64,000 bases of DNA, taken from the NCBI GenBank assembly GCA_023898345.1, contig CP060218.1:682001-746000 (forward strand), written 5' to 3'. The notes under the pieces are model-generated. The model was not told the DNA's origin, did no database searches, and worked only from the letters and a program-made list of their open reading frames with translations. The translations under genes were made by a program, and so were the position numbers. Each line of letters begins with the position of its first letter. The stretch's first letter is position 1. Source of the DNA: Candidatus Woesearchaeota archaeon (lineage in GTDB: Archaea; Nanobdellota; Nanobdellia; Woesearchaeales; UBA583). This document shows, one piece after another, positions 1 through 8,729 of this stretch.

Positions 1-550
1 TCCCTGTTTGAATATGATAAAAAGCGTTGGCATCGTGTGCGGGGTTTTTCTCAATCATCTCCTTATGAAATTCATCTTCTGTAGAAAGTAAGTACAAAAA
101 AATATAGCCTCCTGGTTTGAGCACACGTAGCATTTCAGCTCTTGCTTTCTGACGTAATTCTCCTGATTCTATGTCTGTTGACCCGAAACAGTCAAGAACA
201 AAGTCTTGAGATTCATCTTTGAAAGGCCAAGACTCTGTAACGTCATGAACAAAAAACTGTGCCTGAGTTATAGAATCTTTTTCTGCTCGTTCTTTTGCAA
301 CCTTAATTGCTGTTTGTGAAAAATCCAGCCCCGACATGTGAATGCCTTGTTTTGCCAGCCAGTTAGTATTGCGTCCTTTTCCACAACACATTTCAACTCC
401 AATTACTTTTGTAAGATCTGAACGTTTGCTTTTGAGCCAAAGAAAAAATTCTTCAACGCTACTTGAAACTTTGTCGCTATCCATTTGAAGAAGGACTAAG
501 GGGGCTTTGTGTTCTTCTTCCCAAATTCTTTTTTGTTCTTCGTGTTCCAC
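1..550 (-). CDS. Class I SAM-dependent methyltransferase (partial; C-terminus beyond window start)
   Basis: The frame is open on the minus strand to the left window edge. It has a Rossmann motif I (VEMCCGKGRNTNWLAKQG), an acidic loop-2 position (GLDFS) and a later hydrophobic strand with DFVLDCFGSTD, followed by LKPGGYIFLYLL, the typical Class I SAM-binding order. I chose the GTG at 550 because the residues between it and the first ATG (484) read as real protein (IWEEEHKAPLVLLQMDSD) and an in-frame stop, which is the rpiB stop codon, lies just upstream. It probably follows rpiB in an operon with a gap of about 25 nt. The substrate cannot be told from the visible part. The start is less certain than the family. 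Confidence 0.8.
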   Translation of the reverse strand, partial: MEHEEQKRIWEEEHKAPLVLLQMDSDKVSSSVEEFFLWLKSKRSDLTKVIGVEMCCGKGRNTNWLAKQGIHMSGLDFSQTAIKVAKERAEKDSITQAQFFVHDVTESWPFKDESQDFVLDCFGSTDIESGELRQKARAEMLRVLKPGGYIFLYLLSTEDEFHKEMIEKNPAHDANAFYHIQTG

Positions 551-574
551 AGTTCTTCTCTGTGCTTGTGCTTT

Positions 575-1018
575 TTATCTTTTTCGACTTTCCAACTTTG
601 CAATTCTTCGTTTGTGTCTTTTCTCTTCTGAAAAGGGAGTCTGGAAAAATGTTTTGAGAATTGCTTTGTAGCGTCTGTGGTCAAAATTACGGGCGCGCAA
701 AATGAGAACATTGGCGTCGTCGTCTGTTCGTGCTCCTTGCGCTGAGTATGTGTCAAGACAAAGCGCTGCCCTAATCTTGGGAACTTTGTTTGCTGCTATG
801 GACATGCCAATTCCACTTCCACAAATGAGTACCCCAAAATGTTCTGTTTTTTCAGTTACTTTTTTACAGAGTTTTTTGGCATAGTCTGGATAATCGTCGT
901 TTGCTTTGAAAGAAGAGGGACCCAAATCTTTGACGCTGATGCCAAGATCGGACAAAAAAAGTTTGCATGCTTCTTTTGCCTCAAAACCAGCATGGTCGCT
1001 TGCAATGAAAACAGTCAT
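575..1018 (-). CDS. rpiB: Ribose-5-phosphate isomerase B (RpiB/LacAB family)
   Basis: At 147 residues this is the normal RpiB length. It interconverts ribose 5-phosphate and ribulose 5-phosphate in the cytosolic non-oxidative pentose phosphate pathway. Visible family motifs are the N-terminal IASDHAGFEAKE, the anion-hole segment GVLICGSGIGMSIAANKVPKIRAALC around the expected catalytic Cys (residue ~66), and the later YSAQGARTDDDANVLILRAR. A TATA-like CTTAAATAAA lies about 25 nt before the ATG, fitting a leaderless transcript that may continue into the methyltransferase gene. The C-terminus is basic (KRHKRRIAKLESRKR). Most archaea use RpiA, so an RpiB is a mildly bacterial trait. Confidence 0.93.
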   Translation of the reverse strand: MTVFIASDHAGFEAKEACKLFLSDLGISVKDLGPSSFKANDDYPDYAKKLCKKVTEKTEHFGVLICGSGIGMSIAANKVPKIRAALCLDTYSAQGARTDDDANVLILRARNFDHRRYKAILKTFFQTPFSEEKRHKRRIAKLESRKR

Positions 1019-1109
1019 GAACTTTGTCGTGCTCTTTTTTATTTAAGTTTTCGTTGCAACCTGAAAGGAAAATAGGGAGGGGGAATGGGGAGTAGAGAAC
1101 AGGGAAAAG

Positions 1110-1164
1110 AGAATCGTGTCGGGCGACGCAATCTTTATAATACATTTTTTTCCTGTTTTCCTTA
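1110..1164 (+). promoter_or_regulatory. Promoter of first pilin-FGE gene (duplicated unit)
   Basis: The 55 nt before the ATG at 1165 are almost the same as the 55 nt before the second paralogue (2401-2455). Both hold a TATA box CTTTATAATAC centred about 28 nt before the ATG, and just upstream of it a short palindrome, GTCGGGCGAC here and GTCGGGAGAC in the second copy. The palindrome sits where a transcription-factor operator could act on the TATA/BRE region. Confidence 0.65.
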
Positions 1165-2388
1165 ATGGACAAAGTTTCCTCGTCAAAAAAAGCTCTTTCT
1201 CCTGTTGTCGCTAGTGTCTTGCTGATTGTCGTTGCTGTTTTGGCGAGTCTTGGCTTTCAAACGTGGTACCAATCTTTTTCTAGCTCTACACTTTCACATG
1301 TCGACACACAAAGTTCATCGGGTTCTTTTTCTGTTGAGGGTTTGTCGGGTGGAACTCTTTTTGTGAAGGGAAGTGCAAAGATTCAAAGTGTTTCTATTAA
1401 TGGAAATGATTGTTTTGTCTCGGGTCTGACAAACAGTTCTTTGAATGTCTTGCCCATGAGCGACTGCGCTAACGAAGGAAAGAATGAGATTGTCGTTGTG
1501 GCAAATGATAGGATTTACACAAAGATAGAGTATCTTGATTCTTATGTATATAGCAACCCGTGTCCGGACGGATATATTATTGTTCCTGGAAATGCTGGAC
1601 TTGGCACGAGAAATTTCTGCGTGATGAAGTACGAAGCGAAGAATGTTAGTTATGTTGCAATCTCGCAAGCAGCTAGTACCCCTTGGGCTAATATTACATG
1701 GAATGCTGCAAAGACAGAGTGTGAAAACTTGGGTTCCGGCTATCACTTAATGACAGAAGAAGAGAGGCTGACGATTGCGCACAATGTCGAGTTTGTCGCA
1801 AGCAACTGGAATTCTTCTGTTGTCGGCACTGGTTTTCTCTACTCTGGACATAATGATGGAAGCCCCTATACGGCTTTGGTAGCTGACACTGACGATGGGA
1901 ATGGCTATTATGGAACAACTGATTCTGCTGGTTCAAATCAAAGAAGAACTTTAAACCTGTCGAATGATGAGATAATTTGGGATTTTGCAGGAAATGTCTG
2001 GGAATGGGTTGACGCTTGGGCGTACGCAAATGAAAGTCTTGGCTCTCCATACAGATATCACGGTGGTGACCAAGGGTGGATGAGTTATAATAGTGATGAT
2101 GGTACAGGAAAAAATGCTAGTCTTGTTCCTACTTCAAAGCTTCCTTCGAATGGCTGGAATGCTAATCAGGGAATGGGCAGATATCATGATGGCAGCGACA
2201 TTTTAGGGGCATCCAATAATGTGAACGAAGCCCCAGATTTTTGTACGGGATATTGCTCTCCAAAGGCAGTTTTCCTAGCAGGGGGCTTTTGGGGTACGCA
2301 AGTGAGGGCAGGAGTCTTTGCTCTGCTCTTGGGTGATGGCCCCTCAGGCTCGTTCACAACTGCTGGTTTCCGCTGCTCCTACTCATAG
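1165..2388 (+). CDS. Pilin-anchored surface protein with FGE/C-type-lectin-like domain, copy 1
   Basis: The 407-residue protein starts with an archaeal pilin-type signal (KKALSPVVASVLLIVVAV, residues ~8-30) that a prepilin peptidase of the A24 family should process. Residues ~40-125 form a beta-rich region. Residues ~130-407 resemble the formylglycine-generating-enzyme/SUMF1 family, which has a C-type-lectin fold: WANITWNAAKTECENLG, GYHLMTEEERLTIAHNV, IIWDFAGNVWEWVDAW and the closing GFRCSYS. The Cys that normally precedes GFRC in true FGE is absent (GGFWGTQVRAG), so binding rather than Cys oxidation is more likely. The ATG at 1165 follows a TATA box at the leaderless distance. The gene is one of a tandem pair, and the membrane-anchored, externally displayed location is inferred. 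Confidence 0.8.
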   Translation: MDKVSSSKKALSPVVASVLLIVVAVLASLGFQTWYQSFSSSTLSHVDTQSSSGSFSVEGLSGGTLFVKGSAKIQSVSINGNDCFVSGLTNSSLNVLPMSDCANEGKNEIVVVANDRIYTKIEYLDSYVYSNPCPDGYIIVPGNAGLGTRNFCVMKYEAKNVSYVAISQAASTPWANITWNAAKTECENLGSGYHLMTEEERLTIAHNVEFVASNWNSSVVGTGFLYSGHNDGSPYTALVADTDDGNGYYGTTDSAGSNQRRTLNLSNDEIIWDFAGNVWEWVDAWAYANESLGSPYRYHGGDQGWMSYNSDDGTGKNASLVPTSKLPSNGWNANQGMGRYHDGSDILGASNNVNEAPDFCTGYCSPKAVFLAGGFWGTQVRAGVFALLLGDGPSGSFTTAGFRCSYS

Positions 2389-2400
2389 TTCAGTGAGTAG

Positions 2401-2455
2401 AGAATCGTGTCGGGAGACGAAATCTTTATAATACGTTTTTTTCTTGTTTTCTTTA
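2401..2455 (+). promoter_or_regulatory. Promoter of second pilin-FGE gene (duplicated unit)
   Basis: Second copy of the 55-nt promoter block described at 1110-1164, with TATA box CTTTATAATAC. Its spacing to the ATG at 2456 equals that of the first copy, which supports 2456 rather than the TTG at 2444 as the start. Confidence 0.65.
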
Positions 2456-3757
2456 ATGAATAAACTCTTTTCTTCGAGGAAGGCTCTTTCGCCTGTCGTT
2501 GCTAGTGTTTTGCTGATTGTCGTCGCGGTTTTTGCGAGTCTTGGTTTTCAGACTTGGTACCAATCTTTTTCTAGTTCTACACTTTCACATGTCGACACAC
2601 AAAGTTCTTCGGGTTCTTTTTCTGTTGAGGGTTTGTCGGGTGGAACTCTTTTTGTGAGGGGAAGTGCAAAGATTCAAAGTGTTTCTATTAACGGAAAGGA
2701 GTGTTTTGTCTCGGGTCTGATAAACAGTTCTTTGAATGTTTTGCCTATGAGCGACTGCGCTAACGAAGGAAAGAATGAGATTGTCGTTGTGGCAAATGAT
2801 AGGATTTACACAAAGATAGAGTATCTTGATTCTTATGTATATAGCAACCCGTGTCCGGACGGATATATTATTGTTCCCGGAAATAGTGAGCTAGGTACGA
2901 AAAATTTTTGTGTAATGAAGTACGAAGCGAAGAATGTTAGTGATGTTGCAATCTCGCAAGCAGCTAGTACGCCTTGGTTTAATATTACTTGGAATGCTGC
3001 AAAGGTAGAGTGTGAAAACTTGGGTTCCGGCTATCACTTAATGACAGAAGAAGAGAGGCTGACGATTGCGCACAATGTCGAGTTTGTCGCAAGCAACTGG
3101 AACTCCTCTGTCGTCGGCACTGGTTTTCTCTACTCTGGGCATAACGACAAGAGTCCTCCAAACTCGCTGGCTGCTGACACTGACGACGGGAATGGGTACT
3201 TTGGAACTGGAGATAACTTGAGTTCTTGTGATGGTTCGTATAACTACTTTGCAGCCAGTGATGACACAACAAGTGGAAGAGCATGTGCAGGACAAAGAAG
3301 AACTTTGGACCTGTCGAATGGCGAGGTACTTTGGGACTTTGCAGGCAATGTCTTTGAATGGGTTGACGCTTGGGTGTACGCAAATGAAAGTCTTGGTTCT
3401 CCACACAGATATCATGGGGGAGACCAGAAATGGATGAGTTATAGTAGTAATGATGGAACTGGAAAAGTTGCAAGTCTTGTTCCTACTTCGATGCTTCCTT
3501 CGAACGGCTGGAATGCAAATCAAAGTATGGGCAGGTATCAGGATGGTAACAACATTTCAGGAGCATACAATAATGTCGACGAAGGACAAGCCTGTACTTC
3601 TGGATACTGCTCACCGAAGGCAGTTTTCCTGGTAGGAGGTCGTTGGGACTATGGTGTCTACGCGGGAGTCTTTACCCTGTACTTGGATACAGGTCCTTCG
3701 GCCTTGAATACTGCTCCCATCAATGGGACTGAGGGTTTTCGCTGCTCCTACTCATAG
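2456..3757 (+). CDS. Pilin-anchored surface protein with FGE/C-type-lectin-like domain, copy 2
   Basis: Tandem paralogue of the previous gene. It has the same pilin signal (RKALSPVVASVLLIVVAVFASLGF), a nearly identical stalk, and the same FGE/C-type-lectin domain ending GFRCSYS. It carries an extra segment of about 25 residues (SCDGSYNYFAASDDTTSG) after an acidic loop, DTDDGNGYFGT, that could bind calcium. The last 40 residues keep a scaffold (KAVFL.GG.W, AGVF.L.L, GPS, GFRCSYS) while the intervening positions differ from copy 1. Two N-terminal regions this similar indicate recent duplication or gene conversion. The function is probably surface binding, with no catalytic Cys pair visible. Confidence 0.8.
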   Translation: MNKLFSSRKALSPVVASVLLIVVAVFASLGFQTWYQSFSSSTLSHVDTQSSSGSFSVEGLSGGTLFVRGSAKIQSVSINGKECFVSGLINSSLNVLPMSDCANEGKNEIVVVANDRIYTKIEYLDSYVYSNPCPDGYIIVPGNSELGTKNFCVMKYEAKNVSDVAISQAASTPWFNITWNAAKVECENLGSGYHLMTEEERLTIAHNVEFVASNWNSSVVGTGFLYSGHNDKSPPNSLAADTDDGNGYFGTGDNLSSCDGSYNYFAASDDTTSGRACAGQRRTLDLSNGEVLWDFAGNVFEWVDAWVYANESLGSPHRYHGGDQKWMSYSSNDGTGKVASLVPTSMLPSNGWNANQSMGRYQDGNNISGAYNNVDEGQACTSGYCSPKAVFLVGGRWDYGVYAGVFTLYLDTGPSALNTAPINGTEGFRCSYS

Positions 3758-3802
3758 AAATGTGTGCTAAGACATATAAATAGACTTACGCTGTGAAAGG
3801 CA

Positions 3803-4645
3803 ATGAAAATTCTTGTTATTGAAAAATACACGGGACTTGAACTTGTTACTCGAAATGGACAAAGGAACAAAATCTCTGTGCAGCACCTTCACGAACTACA
3901 GGGACACCAAGACGAACACAATGCGACAAAGGAGCTCCTCGTGCAAACTTTGACTGAGCTTTGCTTTTCTTTCTCTTTCATTAAGGACGACATTAATTTT
4001 GAAGACCAATGTTTGGCATATGATCTTATTATTAGTCTTGGCGGTGACGGAACCTTTCTTCATGCTGTTGCAAATAGTTGTCAGCAAATGCTCATGGGCA
4101 TTAACAGCGACCTCACGCGCAGTCACGGATATTTGACAAAGTTTGACCGTACAAATCTTGTTCAGGCACTGCACAAAGTTAAGGAAGGAAAAGCTCATTT
4201 TGGTTTTCTGCAGCGACTTGCTGTTTCTCTTAATGGCACACTACAAAAATATTTTGCTTTGAACGAAGTCTTTATTGGAAATCCTCATATTTATGAAACA
4301 AGTCATCTTAGTGTTCAGACGCCAAAGGAAAAAGCTCATGTTATTAGTAATGGCATTCTTATTGCAACACAACAGGGCAGTACAGCATTTTACAAGAGTG
4401 CTGGTGGGAAGGCTTTTGAGGAAGATACTTTGGCGTACACCTTGGTTTTGCCTTTCAAAAAAAGAAGTTCTTTAGAAGATAGTGCAATTTTGCAAGCAAA
4501 GGAAAGCATTGTTGTAAAGCCCAATCGACAAGGTTACAAGCTTCTTTTTGATTGTAACAAGAAACGAGAAATAGATTTGGCGCAGGACGACGAAGTGAAA
4601 GTCTTTATAGACAAGGAAAAGGAAGTTAAGGTTCTGCTTCCTTGA
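3803..4645 (+). CDS. nadK: NAD kinase, NADK2-like
   Basis: The 280-residue cytosolic enzyme would phosphorylate NAD to NADP. It shows the diphosphate-binding motif SLGGDGTFLHA (residues ~75-85), the conserved Asn region in the form GINSDLTRSHGYL, NEVFIGNP, and the C-terminal GILIATQQGSTAFYKSAGG. The N-S/T-D..RS.G.L form differs from the usual bacterial/archaeal GN.G.LGFLT and resembles the mitochondrial NADK2-type branch (from memory of the family). A TATA box (ACATATAAATAG) lies about 28 nt before the ATG. It is convergent with pgi, with only two bases between the stops. Confidence 0.85.
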   Translation: MKILVIEKYTGLELVTRNGQRNKISVQHLHELQGHQDEHNATKELLVQTLTELCFSFSFIKDDINFEDQCLAYDLIISLGGDGTFLHAVANSCQQMLMGINSDLTRSHGYLTKFDRTNLVQALHKVKEGKAHFGFLQRLAVSLNGTLQKYFALNEVFIGNPHIYETSHLSVQTPKEKAHVISNGILIATQQGSTAFYKSAGGKAFEEDTLAYTLVLPFKKRSSLEDSAILQAKESIVVKPNRQGYKLLFDCNKKREIDLAQDDEVKVFIDKEKEVKVLLP

Positions 4646-4647
4646 AT

Positions 4648-5967
4648 TTATCTTTGTTCAAGCTCTTTTTTCGTGATTACTTTGTAGTCTTCCACATTTG
4701 GTTGGTCAAAGGGGTTAATTCCTTCAAGTGCTCCAAGGTACATGACTTCCATCATCATAAGTTGCATATATGCTCCAAGAGATTTTTCAGAGACTTCGTT
4801 GAGTACAATTTCACTCAGTGGTCTTTTCTTTTCTAAAAATGCTTCTCGAATTCCAATATATATGGCGTCCAGAATTTCGCTTACGGGCCTGTTTGAGGTG
4901 TGATGAACTATTGCTTCTAACTCTTTATTGTCTGGAACTTGTACTTTGCGCAGGTTTGCAACACGAATGAAAGAGTGGAAGGTGTCGTTTGGTCCGCCAA
5001 GGTGAAGCTGGGCTATGGAGTGCAGATCTGTCGAGCCTATACATGTCGTTGGTGTGTAACCTGAATGGACGATGTCGCCTTTGCGATTCTTTTCTTTTCC
5101 TGTACTTTCTGCCAGAAGTTGTCTGTACCACTTTCCTAAACTTTCAAGGCGCGAGAGAAAGAAAAAGGAATTGACAATGGAAATCTTATTTTCTTGTTTT
5201 TGTTCGTACAAGGCAGCCGACAAAGCCATAGCTGGGTTTTTCCGAGGATCTTGCTCTTCAAGACAAAACTCTGCCATTTCTTTTGCTCCTTCTAAAAGTT
5301 CTTTGCAGTTAACATCCATAAGACAAAGTGGGAAAAGTCCAACTGTACTCAAAACGGAGTATCTTCCTCCGACGCTGCTTGGCATTTCAAGACAGGAATA
5401 GCCTTTTCCTTTGGCGTAGTTGTATAACTTGGAGTCTTTCTCTGTCGTTGCTACAATTTGTGAAAAAATATTTGGAAATTTATCTTTGTAGGATAAAAGA
5501 CAATCTTCGAGAACGGAAAAGTTCGTCAATGTCTCTGTTGTTCCTCCTGATTTTGAAATAACATTTATCAAAACTTTCTCTCCTTTGTCAAGAAAGGATT
5601 TCATGAGGGAATGCATGTCTGCAAGGTCTTCACTGTCGCAGGTGTCGGCAAAGTAGACTTTTTTGTCTCTTAGCTCATTGTGCATTTTTCCTTGCAATGC
5701 TTCGATTACTGCAACTGTGCCAAGGTTTGAACCTCCAATCCCTATCAGAAAAAGGGCTTTCATATCTTTGTGCTGCTCTGCAAGTACTGAACAATTTTTT
5801 AGAAACTCCGTCTCAAAGGGAAGTTGCAAGGATGCTCGTTCATCTTTGTACGCCAAAGTTAGGGCATTTTTTTGTGCGAGTCTTTCTTCTTCCAAAATTG
5901 TTTTGATTTCGGGGGGAAGTTCTTTGTCTGGCCTGCTGTTTTGTGCGTTCCACTCTAATGCTACCAT
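4648..5967 (-). CDS. pgi: Glucose-6-phosphate isomerase (classical PGI family)
   Basis: The 439-residue enzyme interconverts glucose 6-phosphate and fructose 6-phosphate in the cytosol. Motifs are LFLIGIGGSNLGT, the SIS-type phosphate-binding NVISKSGGTTET, VGGRYSVLSTVGLFP, and a late basic/acid segment with SEKSLGAYMQLMMMEVMYLGALEGINPFDQPNVEDYK, which matches the conserved C-terminal PGI region. This is the bacterial/eukaryotic PGI fold, not the cupin PGI of Euryarchaeota. The length is that of the short (about 440 aa) bacterial form. A TATA-like ATTTAATAAAG is centred about 28 nt before the ATG at 5967. Confidence 0.93.
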   Translation of the reverse strand: MVALEWNAQNSRPDKELPPEIKTILEEERLAQKNALTLAYKDERASLQLPFETEFLKNCSVLAEQHKDMKALFLIGIGGSNLGTVAVIEALQGKMHNELRDKKVYFADTCDSEDLADMHSLMKSFLDKGEKVLINVISKSGGTTETLTNFSVLEDCLLSYKDKFPNIFSQIVATTEKDSKLYNYAKGKGYSCLEMPSSVGGRYSVLSTVGLFPLCLMDVNCKELLEGAKEMAEFCLEEQDPRKNPAMALSAALYEQKQENKISIVNSFFFLSRLESLGKWYRQLLAESTGKEKNRKGDIVHSGYTPTTCIGSTDLHSIAQLHLGGPNDTFHSFIRVANLRKVQVPDNKELEAIVHHTSNRPVSEILDAIYIGIREAFLEKKRPLSEIVLNEVSEKSLGAYMQLMMMEVMYLGALEGINPFDQPNVEDYKVITKKELEQR

Positions 5968-6023
5968 CTTAGCTTTGACGAAGGGATTGGGCTTTATTAA
6001 ATTTAGTTAAAAAAAGTACTTCC

Positions 6024-6473
6024 TTATTTTTCTGGCAAAGTGGAAAGAATTGCGTTTGATTTCACTTTCAAAACAATAAGGAAACCAATTACTAACAATA
6101 AGACAAGTATTGGAAGCAGGGAAAGTAAAACAATATCTCCTTGAGAGAAAAAGGGAAGTGTGAAAACAAAGGTGGATTCAAGGTCGGAAGAATTTGCAAG
6201 CATAAGGTCATAAGCAGGTTTAACTCCCAAGTAAAAGAAAAGAAGTAGACCAATGTAAATAAAAATAAAACTTGTTAAAACAATTGGTAGTACCATAAAT
6301 CGGGCACTGTTAAGGGGAGTTTTTACATAATAGTGCAAGCCCATGAAACTTCTCACTCTTTCACAATAACAGTTGTTACACAGTACATGCAAGGAAAATC
6401 CAAGGAAGGCTAAAATGTTAATGTTCTTTTGAGAAGTAATTTCTTTTTCACAATCGCGACATTTTACGGGCAT
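6024..6473 (-). CDS. Small zinc-ribbon membrane protein, unknown function
   Basis: The 149-residue protein has an N-terminal treble-clef/zinc-ribbon-like motif, CRDCEKEI...CNNCYCERV, in which two CxxC pairs are separated by about 22 residues. Two strong membrane segments follow (LPIVLTSFIFIYIGLLLFFYLG and VLLSLLPILVLLLVIGFLIVL). I place the start at the ATG encoding MPVKC. A GTG 39 nt upstream would lie only about 18 nt from the TATA-like TTTTAAAA at 6527-6534, too close for this genome's pattern. It is divergent from the herA-like gene. No family recognised. Confidence 0.6.
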   Translation of the reverse strand: MPVKCRDCEKEITSQKNINILAFLGFSLHVLCNNCYCERVRSFMGLHYYVKTPLNSARFMVLPIVLTSFIFIYIGLLLFFYLGVKPAYDLMLANSSDLESTFVFTLPFFSQGDIVLLSLLPILVLLLVIGFLIVLKVKSNAILSTLPEK

Positions 6474-6595
6474 CGTTCTTTTGCAGGCTTCAAAGATAAA
6501 AATATTTTTCACTCCTCACAAGAGACTTTTAAAATGCGACGAAATTATTTTATTTGGTGCAAAAATTTTATAAACACCTTGCCTTCGACACAGGT

Positions 6596-8695
6596 ATGAT
6601 AGCACGATTATTTGGTAAATCAAACACTTACACTTTTCGGATTGAGATCTTTTCAGACATTAAGACTTTTGATTTTCTTAGTATTGAACACCATGAAGAC
6701 GGACATGTTCTGACTCAAATAGTAAATATTACTCGTGATGGAGACAAGCTTTTTGGTGATGGGAAGATTATTGGTTTTCGAGACAGCGGTGTTCTCAAAA
6801 ATATCAGAACTCCCTTCCAGAACGACGCCAAAATTGAAATGGCTGATGATAGTTTTATTGAGAAAGTCGTTGGCCTCAACAATAACTCTGATGCTTTTCT
6901 TGGCGTCCTCGAGCACCATCCAAATCTGCACATTAACCTTGATTTGAAAAAGACAATCACAAAACATATTGCCATTCTTGCAAAGTCTGGAGCTGGAAAG
7001 TCATACACTGTTGGCGTGCTTTTAGAGGAGGTCATTAAGAAAAATATTCCTATCATCATTCTCGACCCGCACAATGAGTATGCTTCCATAAAATATCCAA
7101 ACTCGGACAAGAAGGATTTGAAGCGTCTCGAGAAGTTTAATTTGCAGCCGCATGGTTTCTTGAACCAGATTAAGGAATATTCTCCTGACACAACTATCAA
7201 TCCACAGTGCGAACCCGTAACTTTGGACATTAACAAACTCAAACCTCATGACCTTGTTGATGCACTCCCTCAAAAACTCAGTCCGGGACAGCAGAATATT
7301 TTGTTTAATATTCTTTCTACTGTTAATAATAGAGTAAATTTTGATGAACTTATTTTTGCTATTTCTAATGAGGAGTCAAATGCTAAATGGTCTTTGATTA
7401 CACTTCTGGAATCTCTGAAAAAACTAAAACTCTTTTCTTCAACACCAACTCAACTCCACACGCTTGTGAAGTATAAACAAGCATCTATTATTTCTCTCAA
7501 AGGTGTTGATCCTTATGTACAGGAGGTCTTTGTCTCCAGTCTTTTGCGTGACATGTTTGAAGCTCGAAAGAAAGAAGAAATTCCTCCTTTTCTTCTTGTT
7601 CTTGAGGAAGCGCACAATTTCTGCCCTGAACGTTCTTTGGGAGAAACGAAGTCTTCCAAGATTATCCGAACACTTGCTGCTGAAGGACGAAAGTTTGGAA
7701 TTGGTCTGTGTGTTATCTCGCAGCGTCCGGCAAAGATTGACAAGAATGTCGTTTCACAGTGTACGACACAAATCCTCCTTAAGATAACAAACCCTAATGA
7801 CTTGCGTTCTGTTATTTCTTCGTCGGAGGGTGTTGATACTTCTTCAGAAAATGAAATTCAAAAGCTCAATATTGGAACTTGCCTTTTGACGGGCGTTATT
7901 GATATTCCTCTTAAAGTTAATGTGCGTCCGAGAATTTCTAAGCACGGCGGAGAAACTGTTGATATCACTTTGCCTTACGAAGTTGAGAATGGGGCAGAGC
8001 CAAATCCGTCTGTTTCGTATGGCGGCAATGTTGAAGAAACACAGGAAGAAGTGCGACAACAAAGAGAGCAAAGTCGTGCTCCTCAAAAAGAAAAAGCTGG
8101 CTACAAAGGTGCACATACAGAGTTCATCCAATACATTGCTCCGGAAATTGAAGCAGAAGACGCCAAAGTCATGCTTGGCGCCCACACACTCTCGGTTCAG
8201 CTTATTCCGGCGGCGCTTGTCAAACTTAAGGTAGGCCAAGGGGAAATTCAGCTTCTTTTGGACAAGCACCATAAAAAAATTATCAAAACTCTTTTTCCTT
8301 ATGAAGGGGCGGATCTTAAAGATTCCATTACTTCTCTTTCTCAAACAGAGAGGAAAATCTTAGGAAATGTCCTTACGCTCTCAGACAGATTTAATCCTGC
8401 TGAGCTCCTTATCAAAACTGATGTTACTTTCAATGAAATTTTGCGAGTCTGTGATGCTCTTGCAGCAAAAGGCCTCATTACAAAACACGAAAGGGACTTT
8501 GAAATTGGCAACATGGCTTTTGCAAAAAATATTTCTGCTTTGAATTTTTATGGGGCTCAGAAATTTGAAGAAGTATCATACGACAGCAAGCTTGCGCCAA
8601 AGATGAGTGACGATGATGTGAAGGCAAACATGCAGCTCTTTGGCGTTGTCGAAAATGTCAAAGATATTTTCTTAGTACGCTATGTTGGGAAATAA
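6596..8695 (+). CDS. HerA-like bipolar DNA helicase/ATPase (DUF87)
   Basis: The 699-residue protein opens with a HAS-barrel-like beta region (residues ~1-100). Its P-loop ATPase of the HerA/FtsK class has Walker A ILAKSGAGKSYTVG (~128-140), then IIILDPHNEYASI, and Walker B FLLVLEEAHNF (~330-340), followed by RKFGIGLCVISQRPAKID and QCTTQILLKITNP, both typical of HerA. Beyond residue ~470 is a Q/E-rich linker and a C-terminal winged-helix-like part. HerA proteins work with NurA nuclease in end resection, but no NurA is seen nearby. I reject the upstream TTG (6554) because the TATA box TTTATAAA (6567-6574) would be inside the gene. The ATG at 6596 fits leaderless initiation. Its last 122 bp are repeated at 10353-10474. 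Confidence 0.85.
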   Translation: MIARLFGKSNTYTFRIEIFSDIKTFDFLSIEHHEDGHVLTQIVNITRDGDKLFGDGKIIGFRDSGVLKNIRTPFQNDAKIEMADDSFIEKVVGLNNNSDAFLGVLEHHPNLHINLDLKKTITKHIAILAKSGAGKSYTVGVLLEEVIKKNIPIIILDPHNEYASIKYPNSDKKDLKRLEKFNLQPHGFLNQIKEYSPDTTINPQCEPVTLDINKLKPHDLVDALPQKLSPGQQNILFNILSTVNNRVNFDELIFAISNEESNAKWSLITLLESLKKLKLFSSTPTQLHTLVKYKQASIISLKGVDPYVQEVFVSSLLRDMFEARKKEEIPPFLLVLEEAHNFCPERSLGETKSSKIIRTLAAEGRKFGIGLCVISQRPAKIDKNVVSQCTTQILLKITNPNDLRSVISSSEGVDTSSENEIQKLNIGTCLLTGVIDIPLKVNVRPRISKHGGETVDITLPYEVENGAEPNPSVSYGGNVEETQEEVRQQREQSRAPQKEKAGYKGAHTEFIQYIAPEIEAEDAKVMLGAHTLSVQLIPAALVKLKVGQGEIQLLLDKHHKKIIKTLFPYEGADLKDSITSLSQTERKILGNVLTLSDRFNPAELLIKTDVTFNEILRVCDALAAKGLITKHERDFEIGNMAFAKNISALNFYGAQKFEEVSYDSKLAPKMSDDDVKANMQLFGVVENVKDIFLVRYVGK
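8574..8695 (+). repeat. 122-bp direct repeat, left copy (3' end of herA-like gene)
   Basis: This segment matches 10353-10474 at 121 of 122 positions by my alignment. The one difference is A at 8677 against G at 10456. Both copies end exactly at the TAA stop codon of the herA-like reading frame. The repeat unit length is 1779 bp. Confidence 0.95.
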
Positions 8696-8729
8696 AAAAT
8701 ATTATAAACCCTAAACTAAGGAAAAAACT

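Noticed and set aside
1165..3757. Active formylglycine-generating enzymes
   Set aside because: The Cys pair needed for sulfatase maturation is incomplete (only the GFRC Cys remains), so only the fold is claimed.
6554..6595. Upstream TTG start for the herA-like gene
   Set aside because: The TATA box TTTATAAA would then be inside the coding sequence; the ATG at 6596 has the standard leaderless spacing.
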